Source of the DNA: an uncultured Eubacteriales bacterium | GTDB lineage: Bacteria > Bacillota > Clostridia > Oscillospirales > Oscillospiraceae | Assembly: GCA_900540635.1 (NCBI GenBank) | Contig: UQGU01000075.1 | Location: 1 to 9,633, forward strand | DNA: 9,633 bases | Direction: 5' to 3' | Program-made: the position numbers and the translations under genes | The notes under the pieces: model-generated | Seen by the model: only the letters and a program-made list of their open reading frames with translations | Databases searched by the model: none | What the model was told of the DNA's origin: nothing | Shown here: one piece after another, positions 1-6,207 of the stretch | How positions within the stretch are numbered: position 1 is the first letter of the stretch | Layout: each line of letters opens with the position of its first letter

Positions 1-2
1 CC

Positions 3-53
3 TCCCAGGAACTGAGTGATTCCCTGGTTTCCAAATTCAAAGACATTCTTTAA
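3..53 (+). CDS. C-terminal end of an unidentified protein (partial, runs off left edge)
   Basis: The third plus-strand frame is open from the window edge and reads SQELSDSLVSKFKDIL before a TAA stop at 51-53. A strong hairpin terminator begins eight bases later, which is the normal arrangement for a gene end. The charged, helix-like tail is plausible for a real C-terminus, but 16 residues are too few to name a family. The two other plus frames close within the first 20 bases. It could be a chance open stretch; the terminator placement is the main support. Confidence 0.35.
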   Translation, partial: SQELSDSLVSKFKDIL

Positions 54-60
54 GAAAAAA

Positions 61-99
61 ATGCTCTGCCGAGTTCGTTTCAAAAACTCAGCAGAGCAT
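61..99. terminator. Bidirectional rho-independent terminator
   Basis: ATGCTCTGC (61-69) pairs perfectly with GCAGAGCAT (91-99), and GAGTT (71-75) with AACTC (85-89), with one C/A mismatch and a nine-base loop. AAGAAAAAA lies on the left, giving a U-rich tail for minus-strand transcripts, and TTTT overlaps the right end for plus-strand transcripts. It can end the plus-strand gene stopping at 53 and minus-strand transcription from the nuclease remnant. Confidence 0.8.
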
Positions 100-440
100 T
101 TTGCTCCATATAGGATTGGGAAGCAACCTGTAAGCCACCTGTCCCTTTTGATGGGAATGAACAATTGGCCAAAGGGGGCTGCTATCATTTTGCTGTCAAT
201 CGGGGATTAGAATTTCAAAAAGATGTGATTTCTCTAGGCTATTTTCATAAGGAGTATCACAATTTTCTCATTCCCACTCGATGCGCGGACACGTATCTTA
301 ACGGATTTTGCTTAGCTAATATTTGCTTCTATTCTTCTATTCTTCTGAGCATTTTGAGTCTCCATATTATCCTGGCTATACGATGGATGCTTATCAAAAT
401 CTTATCAGAGGTGATAAGCGTTGAAACGATTATACGGAAA
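100..440. other. AT-rich stretch with no recognisable gene
   Basis: I find no supported gene here. The open plus-strand frame beginning at 165 starts with TTG, has no clear ribosome site, and runs antisense into the nuclease remnant, so I do not call it. The stretch contains an 8-bp tandem repeat, CTTCTATT, at 326-333 and 334-341 with a partial third copy to 346, and an inverted repeat near 389-419. With the broken gene beside it, it looks like eroded sequence, but I cannot identify its origin. Confidence 0.5.
389..419 (-). repeat. CTTATCA inverted/direct repeat, possible weak terminator
   Basis: CTTATCA occurs at 390-396 and 401-407, and its inverse TGATAAG at 412-418. The second and third copies make a perfect 7-bp stem with the loop GAGG; the outer pair can form an alternative 8-bp stem (GCTTATCA 389-396 with TGATAAGC 412-419). 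It lies 22 bases past the stop codon of the minus-strand nuclease remnant, and on that strand the inner hairpin is followed by ATTTTG, so it may be a weak terminator. A protein-binding dyad is the alternative. Confidence 0.35.
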
Positions 441-1061
441 TTATTTTTCTTTTTTGTGCCACTTTTTCAGCACATTTTCTACCTGACGAATCAATTGCTC
501 CTTGTTCGGCATATACAGCACATACCGGGACGCAAAGATGTTGTTTGACAGCCCACCCAAGGCGTACTCTGCGGTAATGCTGTCCTTTTCTGTGCAGAGA
601 ATAATGCCAATGGGCGGGTTATCGTCCGGGTCGTTGACCTCACTGGCGTAGTAGTTCAGATACATATTGATCTGCCCTGCAGCTTCCGGGGGCAGTTTTG
701 TAGTTTTCAGCTCGATCAGCACATAGGCCCTAAGTATTTTGTTGTAGAACACCATATTCACATAGTAGTGGGTATTATTCAGTGTTACACGCTGCTGTGT
801 TCCTACAAACATAAATCCCCGACCCAACTCCAGCAGAAATTTCTCAATCTGCTGTACCAGAGCCTTTTCCAGGTCGCTTTCCATCATGGGTCTATCTTCC
901 GGAATACCAACAAACTCAAATACATAGGGAACTCGCAAGATGTCCTCCGGTTTGGCGATTTCTATGCCGTTCTGAGCCAGTGCCACCCGGCGCTGGCTAC
1001 AAAAAGTATTAAGAAACGGCTGCAGCCAGTTGAGGTTGGTGTACACATTTTTGCAGAAAAG
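441..1061 (-). pseudogene. 5'-truncated YhcG/DUF1016-type PD-(D/E)XK nuclease remnant
   Basis: The frame encodes about 200 residues matching the C-terminal nuclease half of the YhcG/DUF1016 family: EDILRVPYVFEFVG, then FLLELGRGFMFVGTQQRV, then YYVNMVFYNKILRAYVLIELK, then GQINMYLNYY and NPPIGIILC. Family members are about 340-370 residues and begin with a DUF1016_N domain, which is absent: an in-frame stop lies at 1062-1064 and nothing similar continues upstream. The only early start is GTG at 1044-1046, with no Shine-Dalgarno sequence. Where the family normally reads Y-I-D-L-V-F-Y, this protein has Asn (residue 97 from that GTG), which would remove one metal ligand, although the E-x-K half (E112, K114) remains. 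Loss of the N-terminus plus this substitution argues for a decaying gene. A short expressed standalone domain is the less likely alternative. YhcG-type genes often sit near restriction-modification loci, but none is visible here. Confidence 0.7.
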
Positions 1062-1090
1062 TTATCCACAGCTTTGATGGCTAAGAAAAA

Positions 1091-1122
1091 GCAGACCCTT
1101 TCCATTTCGGGAAAGAGTCTGC
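1091..1122. terminator. Terminator hairpin, T-tract in both directions
   Basis: GCAGACCCTTTCC (1091-1103) pairs with GGAAAGAGTCTGC (1110-1122) with one C/A mismatch and a six-base loop. On the minus strand the stem is followed by TTTTTCTT (complement of 1083-1090), making it the likely terminator of the large surface-protein gene, which stops at 1196. On the plus strand it is followed by TTTCTTTTT from 1125. Confidence 0.75.
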
Positions 1123-1133
1123 GATTTCTTTTT

Positions 1134-1158
1134 GGGGCTATTTAACAGCCCCTTTTTT
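1134..1158 (+). terminator. Compact rho-independent terminator, plus direction
   Basis: GGGGCT (1134-1139) pairs with AGCCCC (1147-1152) around a seven-base loop and is followed directly by six T residues (1153-1158). On the minus strand it lacks a T-tract, so it acts mainly on plus-strand transcription. I see no obvious plus-strand gene upstream for it to serve; it may insulate the 3' end of the surface-protein gene from antisense read-through. Confidence 0.65.
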
Positions 1159-1195
1159 GTTCCGCTGGGCTCGACCCCCTCTTCTCCTCATGCGG

Positions 1196-4100
1196 TCAAT
1201 GCCTGCGTATTTTCAGCAGGAGCACCCCAATGGTGATGATGAAGCCCAGCAGAGAGACCACTGCGATGCAGGCGGACGCCACGGTGAGTGGGTCAGCGGA
1301 GGGGGTGGAATCGACGGAGGCAGCGGGGGGTTCCGTGGGCTCCGGGGCGGAGGTGTCACGGACGAGGCCTGCGTCAATGGTGGTTCCGTCGGCCAGGGTC
1401 AGAATCAGGTTGCCGTTGGCGTCGATCTTCGCACCGTTGATGCCGCTCGACGCTGCGCCGTCCTTGCCGTCGGCGCCGGTATCGCCCTTATCGCCCTTTG
1501 CGCCGGTGGCTCCCGTTGCACCGGTATCGCCCTTATTACCTTGGATGCCCTGTACGCCCTGGATACCCTGAATGCCTTGGTCGCCCTTGTCTCCTTTGTC
1601 GCCTTTGACACCCTGAATACCCTGGGCGCCTTGGATGCCTTGGATGCCTTGGATGCCCTGGATGCCTTGGTCGCCCTTGTCTCCTTTGTCGCCTTTGACA
1701 CCCTGAATACCCTGGGCGCCTTGGATGCCCTGGATGCCTTGCTCGCCCCGATCGCCTTTATCGCCCTTATCGCCCTTATCGCCTTTATCGCCCTTTTCTC
1801 CCTTCTGGCCCATGGCCTGGACATTGAGGGACTCCCAGCTGCTCCCATTGTCGTAGGAAACATACCAGATGCCGTCCTCGCCGATTTTCAGCCGGGGGGT
1901 GATACCGTCGGCTCCGTCTTTTCCGTCTTTTCCATCTTTTCCGTAGCTGATGACCCTGTGGCCGCTGTCATGATCACCGAACCACCAATTGCCGTTGTCA
2001 CCGATGTGGGGCGTCAGGCCTTCCTGCCCGGCGGCCCGCACCGCGGTGTTCACACCGCCGATCCACCAGTTGCCGTCTTCTCCGATGAACGGGGCCTGGG
2101 TATCTTTGCTGCCATCCCCCTGTTGGTCACTTTTCTTCGGGGCTTTGTGGCCGGTGTCCTTGCCGTCGATCCACCAGTTGCCGTTTTCACCGATTTCCAG
2201 GGTGAAGCCCTCCTGTGCGGCGCTTTCGGCGGTTACGCCGGTATCGGTATCCCCGATCCACCAGTTGCCATTGTCCCCGACGACCGGTGTCTCGGCATTC
2301 TCGCCCTCTTCTCCGTCCTGTCCGGCGGCGGGAATGCCGGTATTGGTTTCCCCAATCCACCAGTTGCCGTCGTCCCCAACGGCCGGGGCCGGGCTGCCCG
2401 CACCGTCCTGATTTTCATCCCCCGGGGCCTTGTAACCGGTATCATCCGAACCAATCCACCAATTCCCGTTGTCGCCGATATAGGGGGTCTCACCTTCTTC
2501 GTCCTGACCGCCCTCCTGCCCGGCGGCGGGGATGCCGGTATTCAGCTCCCCCAGCCACCAGTTGCCATCCTCACCGACGGTGGGGGTCACGGCCTCCGTC
2601 GCCACGGCCCTATAGCCGGTATCCTCGCCGTCAATAAACCAGTTGCCGTTTCCTCCGATTTCCGGAATGTTGCTGACGGCCCGGATCTGGGTGTCTACGT
2701 CCCCGATCCACCAATTGCCGTTGTCGCCGATGAAGGGGGTATCGCCGTTTTCGCCCTTCTCGCCGTCCTTGCCGTCGGTGCCCGCGGCCCGGACCTTGGT
2801 GTCCGTCAGGCCGATCCACCAGTTGCCGTTTTCTCCGATGTAGGGGGTATTGCCGTCTTTTCCGTCCTTTCCGTCCTGCCCGGCGGCCTTGACCCCGGTA
2901 TCGGTATCCCCGACCCACCAGTTGCCGTTGCTGCCGATATAAGGCGTGCTGTCCGCCCGGTAGTTGACCTCGTTGGACCAGACGCTTTCCAGGTCTTTCC
3001 CATCCTTTGTGGCTACGCTCGTCAGGACGAAGGTATATTCACTACTAATATCCAGGTCCGTGACCGTGTATTCCCCGGTTTCCGGGGACAGCTTCTCCGA
3101 TATTTTCGTATAGCGGCCGCCCGCAACCTGGTAGACATAGAACCCGGTAATCTCCGGGCAGCCCTCTTCCCTCTCCGGCATCGACCAGGTCAGGGTGATG
3201 GTCTTGTTCTCCGGATCAATGACGCCGTCCAGGTCCGTGACCGGGTTCGGCGGGGAAGAGAGATTGGTAATGCAATAGCCGATAAAGGGCGTCTGATTGC
3301 CCTCCGCGCCGCTCAGGTGCCGCTGCCACTGGCCCAAGTTCCAATGGAAGCCGTAGGAATCCACCACCGAGGCCGGGATGCCCTGCGCCACCAGGCCCTG
3401 CTTGTCAATGCTGGTAACGGTGCAGCTGGCACCTACCGCGGTGCCTTTAGAGGTGGAGTTGCCCTTGCCGTCGGTATATTGGAGGCTGGTGGTCACGCCG
3501 AACTTGGGGCCGTTATTTTTCATTCCCCACTTGATGGAGCTGTTGAAGAAGAAGCCGTGGGACATCTCCACGCTTTTGGTGGTGGTGTTCTCCTTGGTCC
3601 AGGCCACCTTGTCCAAAGACCCGTTATAGCCCAGGGCGAACTCCGACTTGCTGATGGCCCCGGCGTTGAGGTCCGGGTAGCCCCAGCCGTCGTGGTTGTA
3701 GCGGTAGGGATTTCCCTCGTTGCCCTCCAGCCAGTTTTCGGCGGGGTCGATCTGATGCAGCTCATAGCATGTGGCGCTGCCCGCCCGGTCGGCAATATAC
3801 TTGTTGTATTCCGCCGCAAATCGGTTGTAGGTGCTCACGGACATCTGCTCGTAGACCGGCCCCTGGGGGATGGCGGTCTGCATCACGGTCTTGTCGTTCC
3901 AGGTCCCGTCGGCGTTCTGAATGTCGTATTCATAGACGAACACCGGCGTGCGGTTGACCACCACGCTGTTGTAGGCCTGGGCGGAAAAGCTCTGGCTCCA
4001 CTCCTCATATAGCGAACGCTCAAAAGTTTTGGACCAGTCCAAGGCATAGCCCGTCTCAATGGAGGTCTCACCCCCCAGGAAGCCAAATTCGCTTGTGAAG

Positions 4101-6040
4101 CCCACGCTGAAGGACACATTGTCGGAGTCCCAGTCGGAGAGCTCGTAGCTCTCGGTAAGCACATACTCCGTTTCGTTGTTGCCTGCATCCATAATGTCCT
4201 CAAAGTATGGGGCCGCCTGCAATACTGCCTTTACGTCCGGGTCCGTGTAGGCATAGGTCACGCCCCGGTATTTGGCCAGTACGCCGTCGTTGTTTTTGTC
4301 CACGGGGATCACCAGGAAGCTCACTGCGTTCTGGGCATTGGTGTTTACATAGCTGTCCGTGGGAACCAAGCTCTCATAGCCTCCGGCGGTGCCGTACTCC
4401 TGGATTTGGCCGTCCACCACCCGGTCTGAGTAGTTGGTGCCCCGCATGTAGCCCGTGAGCAGATGGGACTGGTTGTTGTTGGCGTGCTTCAGGGCGATGG
4501 TAAAGACCACCTGTTCCCGCCCGGCCTTGTTGCCGTCGAAGTTGCCCACGGCAATGGACTGGATGTCACAGTTGGAGATGCGGGTGGTGCTGCTCGCGCC
4601 GTCATCGGAGCTGCCGAAGTATCCTCCGGTATACACCTCCATCGGGGTATTGTTGCTGACATCATAGAGAGTACCGCTTACAAAAACCAGTTCCTTTGCC
4701 CCCCGGCCCTTGCCGTTGACGGCCACCGCCTCTACGGCAAGCCGCTGCCAGACATCGTCCGCATCATGGTAGCCGCCGTAGGTCCAGCCGTTGGAGCGGA
4801 TGGTGCCGCTTATAGACTTGACAAAGGTGCCGCCGACGTTGGTCATCTTTCCCACATACAGATATGGGGCATACATGGTGATGGTCTCGTTGACCATGCT
4901 GGCATCTTTTTTCCAGGTGCCGAATTTTCCCAGCATACCGGCCAGGAACAGGTCTACATCACCGTCGCCGTCCAGATCTCCGCAGGTAAGGCTGGCACCT
5001 ACGGGGAACTCGTAGCGATGGCGGCCTCCACTCATGCCCATGTAGGCGCAGAAGATTTCCTTCTGCGCCGCGGACTTGGTGACAATGGCACCGCCGTCCT
5101 TGGAGCCATAGACGATTTGGAGCTCCGGCAGATAGTAGTCGACTTTGGCTTCATCATTGGGCAGCCGGTGGCAGTAGGACAGCACCGCCAGATCGTCTAC
5201 GCAGTCCCCGTTAAAGTCGCCTACGGCCATGGAAACGCCCAGCTTGCGCCGCTGATTGCCTCCCGAGTTCTCTACATCATACCAAGGGTGCTCGTTGTAG
5301 TAGCGCATCAGCAGGCTGTTGCTCTTGCCCCGCTGGGTAAGACCTCCGCCGTCATAGTCCCACTGTTGGATCTGGCAGCCTCCGGCCTGGTAGGACTCCG
5401 GGGTATAGACCAGGATGCTCTCCTTGCCGTCGCCGTCAAAGTCACCGGCCACGATGTTCAGGAAGCTGCGGTTGGCGTAGGTGGGCACCTTAAAGCTCAT
5501 TCCGTCATACATGTATTGAAAATCACCGATGTCCACCGGCTCGCTGCGGTCGGAGCCCGCCCCCTGCCTGGTATTGATGACCCACAGATAGCCCCGCTTG
5601 TTGGAAATCCCCACAAAGGCCACATGGTCTTTCCGTCCGCTGCCGGTGGGGTCAAAGGCCACTGCCTCCATCAGGGCGTAGGTGTCAACGGAAAACGTGC
5701 CGTTGGCACCGCCCTTCTTTCTTGCGAAGGTCGGCAAAGAGGACTCCGTACCCATGTCAAAATAGGAGGCCTGGCGGACCTGATTTCCCCAGACATTCAG
5801 ATACATCAGCTCGTTCTGCTCCACCATGAGGAACGGCATCCCCACATCGTAGCCATAGGGGTTGGTGGTGCTGGAAAATCCGCTGGGCTGCACCCGTTCC
5901 AGATCCATCAGGTTCGTCCCGGAAAAATCCGCCTCTTGGGCCCCGTCCTCCCCCAGGGCCGCCACCGGAACGCAGGCCGCCGTCAGAAGGACCGACAGCA
6001 GCACTCCGATCCCCCGCCGAAAAAAACAGTTTTTATTCAT
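1196..6040 (-). CDS. Giant secreted surface protein: FG-GAP propeller, Fn3, NGNWWIG repeats, collagen-like stalk, C-terminal TM anchor
   Basis: The product has 1614 residues. Residues 1-30 are a signal peptide (RR, a hydrophobic core, AALG before EDG). Seven FG-GAP/VCBS-like blades follow, with calcium-loop cores near residues 130, 200 (GDFDGDGKES), 275 (GDFNGDCVDD), 355 (GDLDGDGDVD), 442, 499 (GNFDGNKAG) and 580, fitting an integrin-type seven-bladed propeller. Residues 630-880 are beta-rich and unassigned. Residues 932-1027 form one fibronectin type III domain. Residues 1031-1366 carry eleven repeats of the form P-x-I-G-x-N-G-N-W-W-I-G-x-x-D-T-G, and a degenerate twelfth lies at 1382-1410. 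Residues 1411-1530 are 40 uninterrupted Gly-X-Y triplets (GDK, GIQ), then a short beta motif (NGNLILTLADGTTIDAG), a Pro/Ser linker and a membrane helix (1585-1608) ending KIRRH. No LPXTG motif is present, so it is probably held by the membrane helix. AGGAG lies nine bases before the ATG. Propeller, Fn3 and stalk suggest adhesion or ligand binding away from the cell; the ligand is unknown. Paired LytTR sites lie directly upstream of its promoter. Confidence 0.93.
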   Translation of the reverse strand: MNKNCFFRRGIGVLLSVLLTAACVPVAALGEDGAQEADFSGTNLMDLERVQPSGFSSTTNPYGYDVGMPFLMVEQNELMYLNVWGNQVRQASYFDMGTESSLPTFARKKGGANGTFSVDTYALMEAVAFDPTGSGRKDHVAFVGISNKRGYLWVINTRQGAGSDRSEPVDIGDFQYMYDGMSFKVPTYANRSFLNIVAGDFDGDGKESILVYTPESYQAGGCQIQQWDYDGGGLTQRGKSNSLLMRYYNEHPWYDVENSGGNQRRKLGVSMAVGDFNGDCVDDLAVLSYCHRLPNDEAKVDYYLPELQIVYGSKDGGAIVTKSAAQKEIFCAYMGMSGGRHRYEFPVGASLTCGDLDGDGDVDLFLAGMLGKFGTWKKDASMVNETITMYAPYLYVGKMTNVGGTFVKSISGTIRSNGWTYGGYHDADDVWQRLAVEAVAVNGKGRGAKELVFVSGTLYDVSNNTPMEVYTGGYFGSSDDGASSTTRISNCDIQSIAVGNFDGNKAGREQVVFTIALKHANNNQSHLLTGYMRGTNYSDRVVDGQIQEYGTAGGYESLVPTDSYVNTNAQNAVSFLVIPVDKNNDGVLAKYRGVTYAYTDPDVKAVLQAAPYFEDIMDAGNNETEYVLTESYELSDWDSDNVSFSVGFTSEFGFLGGETSIETGYALDWSKTFERSLYEEWSQSFSAQAYNSVVVNRTPVFVYEYDIQNADGTWNDKTVMQTAIPQGPVYEQMSVSTYNRFAAEYNKYIADRAGSATCYELHQIDPAENWLEGNEGNPYRYNHDGWGYPDLNAGAISKSEFALGYNGSLDKVAWTKENTTTKSVEMSHGFFFNSSIKWGMKNNGPKFGVTTSLQYTDGKGNSTSKGTAVGASCTVTSIDKQGLVAQGIPASVVDSYGFHWNLGQWQRHLSGAEGNQTPFIGYCITNLSSPPNPVTDLDGVIDPENKTITLTWSMPEREEGCPEITGFYVYQVAGGRYTKISEKLSPETGEYTVTDLDISSEYTFVLTSVATKDGKDLESVWSNEVNYRADSTPYIGSNGNWWVGDTDTGVKAAGQDGKDGKDGNTPYIGENGNWWIGLTDTKVRAAGTDGKDGEKGENGDTPFIGDNGNWWIGDVDTQIRAVSNIPEIGGNGNWFIDGEDTGYRAVATEAVTPTVGEDGNWWLGELNTGIPAAGQEGGQDEEGETPYIGDNGNWWIGSDDTGYKAPGDENQDGAGSPAPAVGDDGNWWIGETNTGIPAAGQDGEEGENAETPVVGDNGNWWIGDTDTGVTAESAAQEGFTLEIGENGNWWIDGKDTGHKAPKKSDQQGDGSKDTQAPFIGEDGNWWIGGVNTAVRAAGQEGLTPHIGDNGNWWFGDHDSGHRVISYGKDGKDGKDGADGITPRLKIGEDGIWYVSYDNGSSWESLNVQAMGQKGEKGDKGDKGDKGDKGDRGEQGIQGIQGAQGIQGVKGDKGDKGDQGIQGIQGIQGIQGAQGIQGVKGDKGDKGDQGIQGIQGVQGIQGNKGDTGATGATGAKGDKGDTGADGKDGAASSGINGAKIDANGNLILTLADGTTIDAGLVRDTSAPEPTEPPAASVDSTPSADPLTVASACIAVVSLLGFIITIGVLLLKIRRH
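1559..1738 (-). repeat. 90-bp tandem duplication inside the collagen-like coding region
   Basis: Residues 1435-1464 and 1465-1494 of the surface protein are identical 30-residue blocks, each made of ten Gly-X-Y triplets (GIQ, GAQ, GVK, GDK, GDQ). At the DNA level positions 1572-1639 and 1662-1729 are identical over 68 bases with a period of 90. Surrounding triplets are also reiterated (GDK runs near 1760-1800). Such in-frame direct repeats are prone to length change without frame loss. Confidence 0.9.
1943..2950 (-). repeat. Array of eleven NGNWWIG-type repeats
   Basis: The first Trp of each repeat falls at residues 1041, 1074, 1110, 1134, 1161, 1194, 1227, 1260, 1289, 1325 and 1352, so the period varies from 24 to 36 residues with linkers of changing length. 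The core is I-G-(D/E/S)-(N/D)-G-N-W-(W/F)-(I/V/L/F)-(G/D), then D/N-T/S-G and a Lys/Arg/Pro-Ala segment. Linkers are Gly/Asp/Glu-rich and sometimes contain short collagen-like stretches (GQDGKDGKDG). On the plus strand this shows as a recurring CCACCAGTTGCC. The repeats are divergent, unlike the collagen duplication, which suggests an older array under selection. Confidence 0.88.
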
Positions 6041-6073
6041 CGCACATCTCTCCTTTTCCTTTCCGTTTCCTCT

Positions 6074-6102
6074 ATTTTACCATAGCGGCCAGATTTTTTT
6101 CG
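6074..6102 (-). promoter_or_regulatory. Extended -10 promoter with poor -35 for the surface-protein gene
   Basis: On the minus strand TGG precedes TAAAAT (6079-6074), an extended -10 element. The position 17 bases upstream holds CGAAAA (6102-6097), a poor -35. Transcription would begin near 6067, giving a leader of about 26 bases with AGGAG at 6054-6050. A weak -35 directly abutted by the paired TGTCGTTTAGG sites is the arrangement expected for activator dependence. Confidence 0.6.
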
Positions 6103-6134
6103 TGTCGTTTAGGTTGAAAATCCTGTCGTTTAGG
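6103..6134. promoter_or_regulatory. Paired direct repeats, probable LytTR response-regulator binding site
   Basis: TGTCGTTTAGG occurs exactly twice, at 6103-6113 and 6124-6134, in the same orientation and 21 bp apart (two helical turns). LytTR regulators such as AgrA and ComE bind paired nine-base direct repeats of the general form xxxGTTx(A/G)(G/T) separated by about 12 bp. Here TCGTTTAGG fits in core (GTTTAG) and spacing but not at every flanking base. The sites touch the -35 region of the leftward surface-protein promoter and lie 19 bp upstream of the -35 of the rightward kinase promoter, so one dimer could act on both. The only LytTR gene in the window is the regulator at 8165-8871. Confidence 0.68.
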
Positions 6135-6153
6135 AGACGGGCCTCTTTGCCGC

Positions 6154-6182
6154 TTGTGAAATCCCATTCCGCCTGTTACAAT
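6154..6182 (+). promoter_or_regulatory. Sigma-70-type promoter of the histidine kinase gene
   Basis: TTGTGA (6154-6159) and TACAAT (6177-6182) are separated by exactly 17 bp. Transcription would start near 6189, close to the ribosome site AAAGGGG preceding the ATG at 6208. The paired LytTR-type sites lie just upstream, so autoregulation is possible. Confidence 0.65.
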
Positions 6183-6207
6183 AAACATACAGAAAGGGGA
6201 CGGTGGA

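Noticed and set aside
165..548. A 127-codon plus-strand open frame in the left flank
   Set aside because: It begins with TTG without a clear ribosome site, runs antisense over the recognisable nuclease domain, and has no family features.
1062..1070. TTATCCACA, a perfect DnaA-box match
   Set aside because: It is a single copy with no cluster, AT-rich unwinding element or replication gene nearby. One nine-base match in nearly 10 kb is expected by chance often enough.
1157..4012. A 951-codon open frame on the plus strand opposite the repeat and collagen-like region
   Set aside because: It is a shadow of the repetitive, GC-rich minus-strand gene. Its translation mirrors the repeats as low-complexity Ala/Val/Leu/Pro-rich sequence with no known domain, and no ribosome site of its own is evident.
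4463..6085. A 540-codon open frame on the plus strand opposite the propeller region
   Set aside because: It is also a shadow of the real gene. The minus strand has a signal peptide, calcium-loop motifs and a ribosome site, while this frame has none and would run through the surface-protein promoter.
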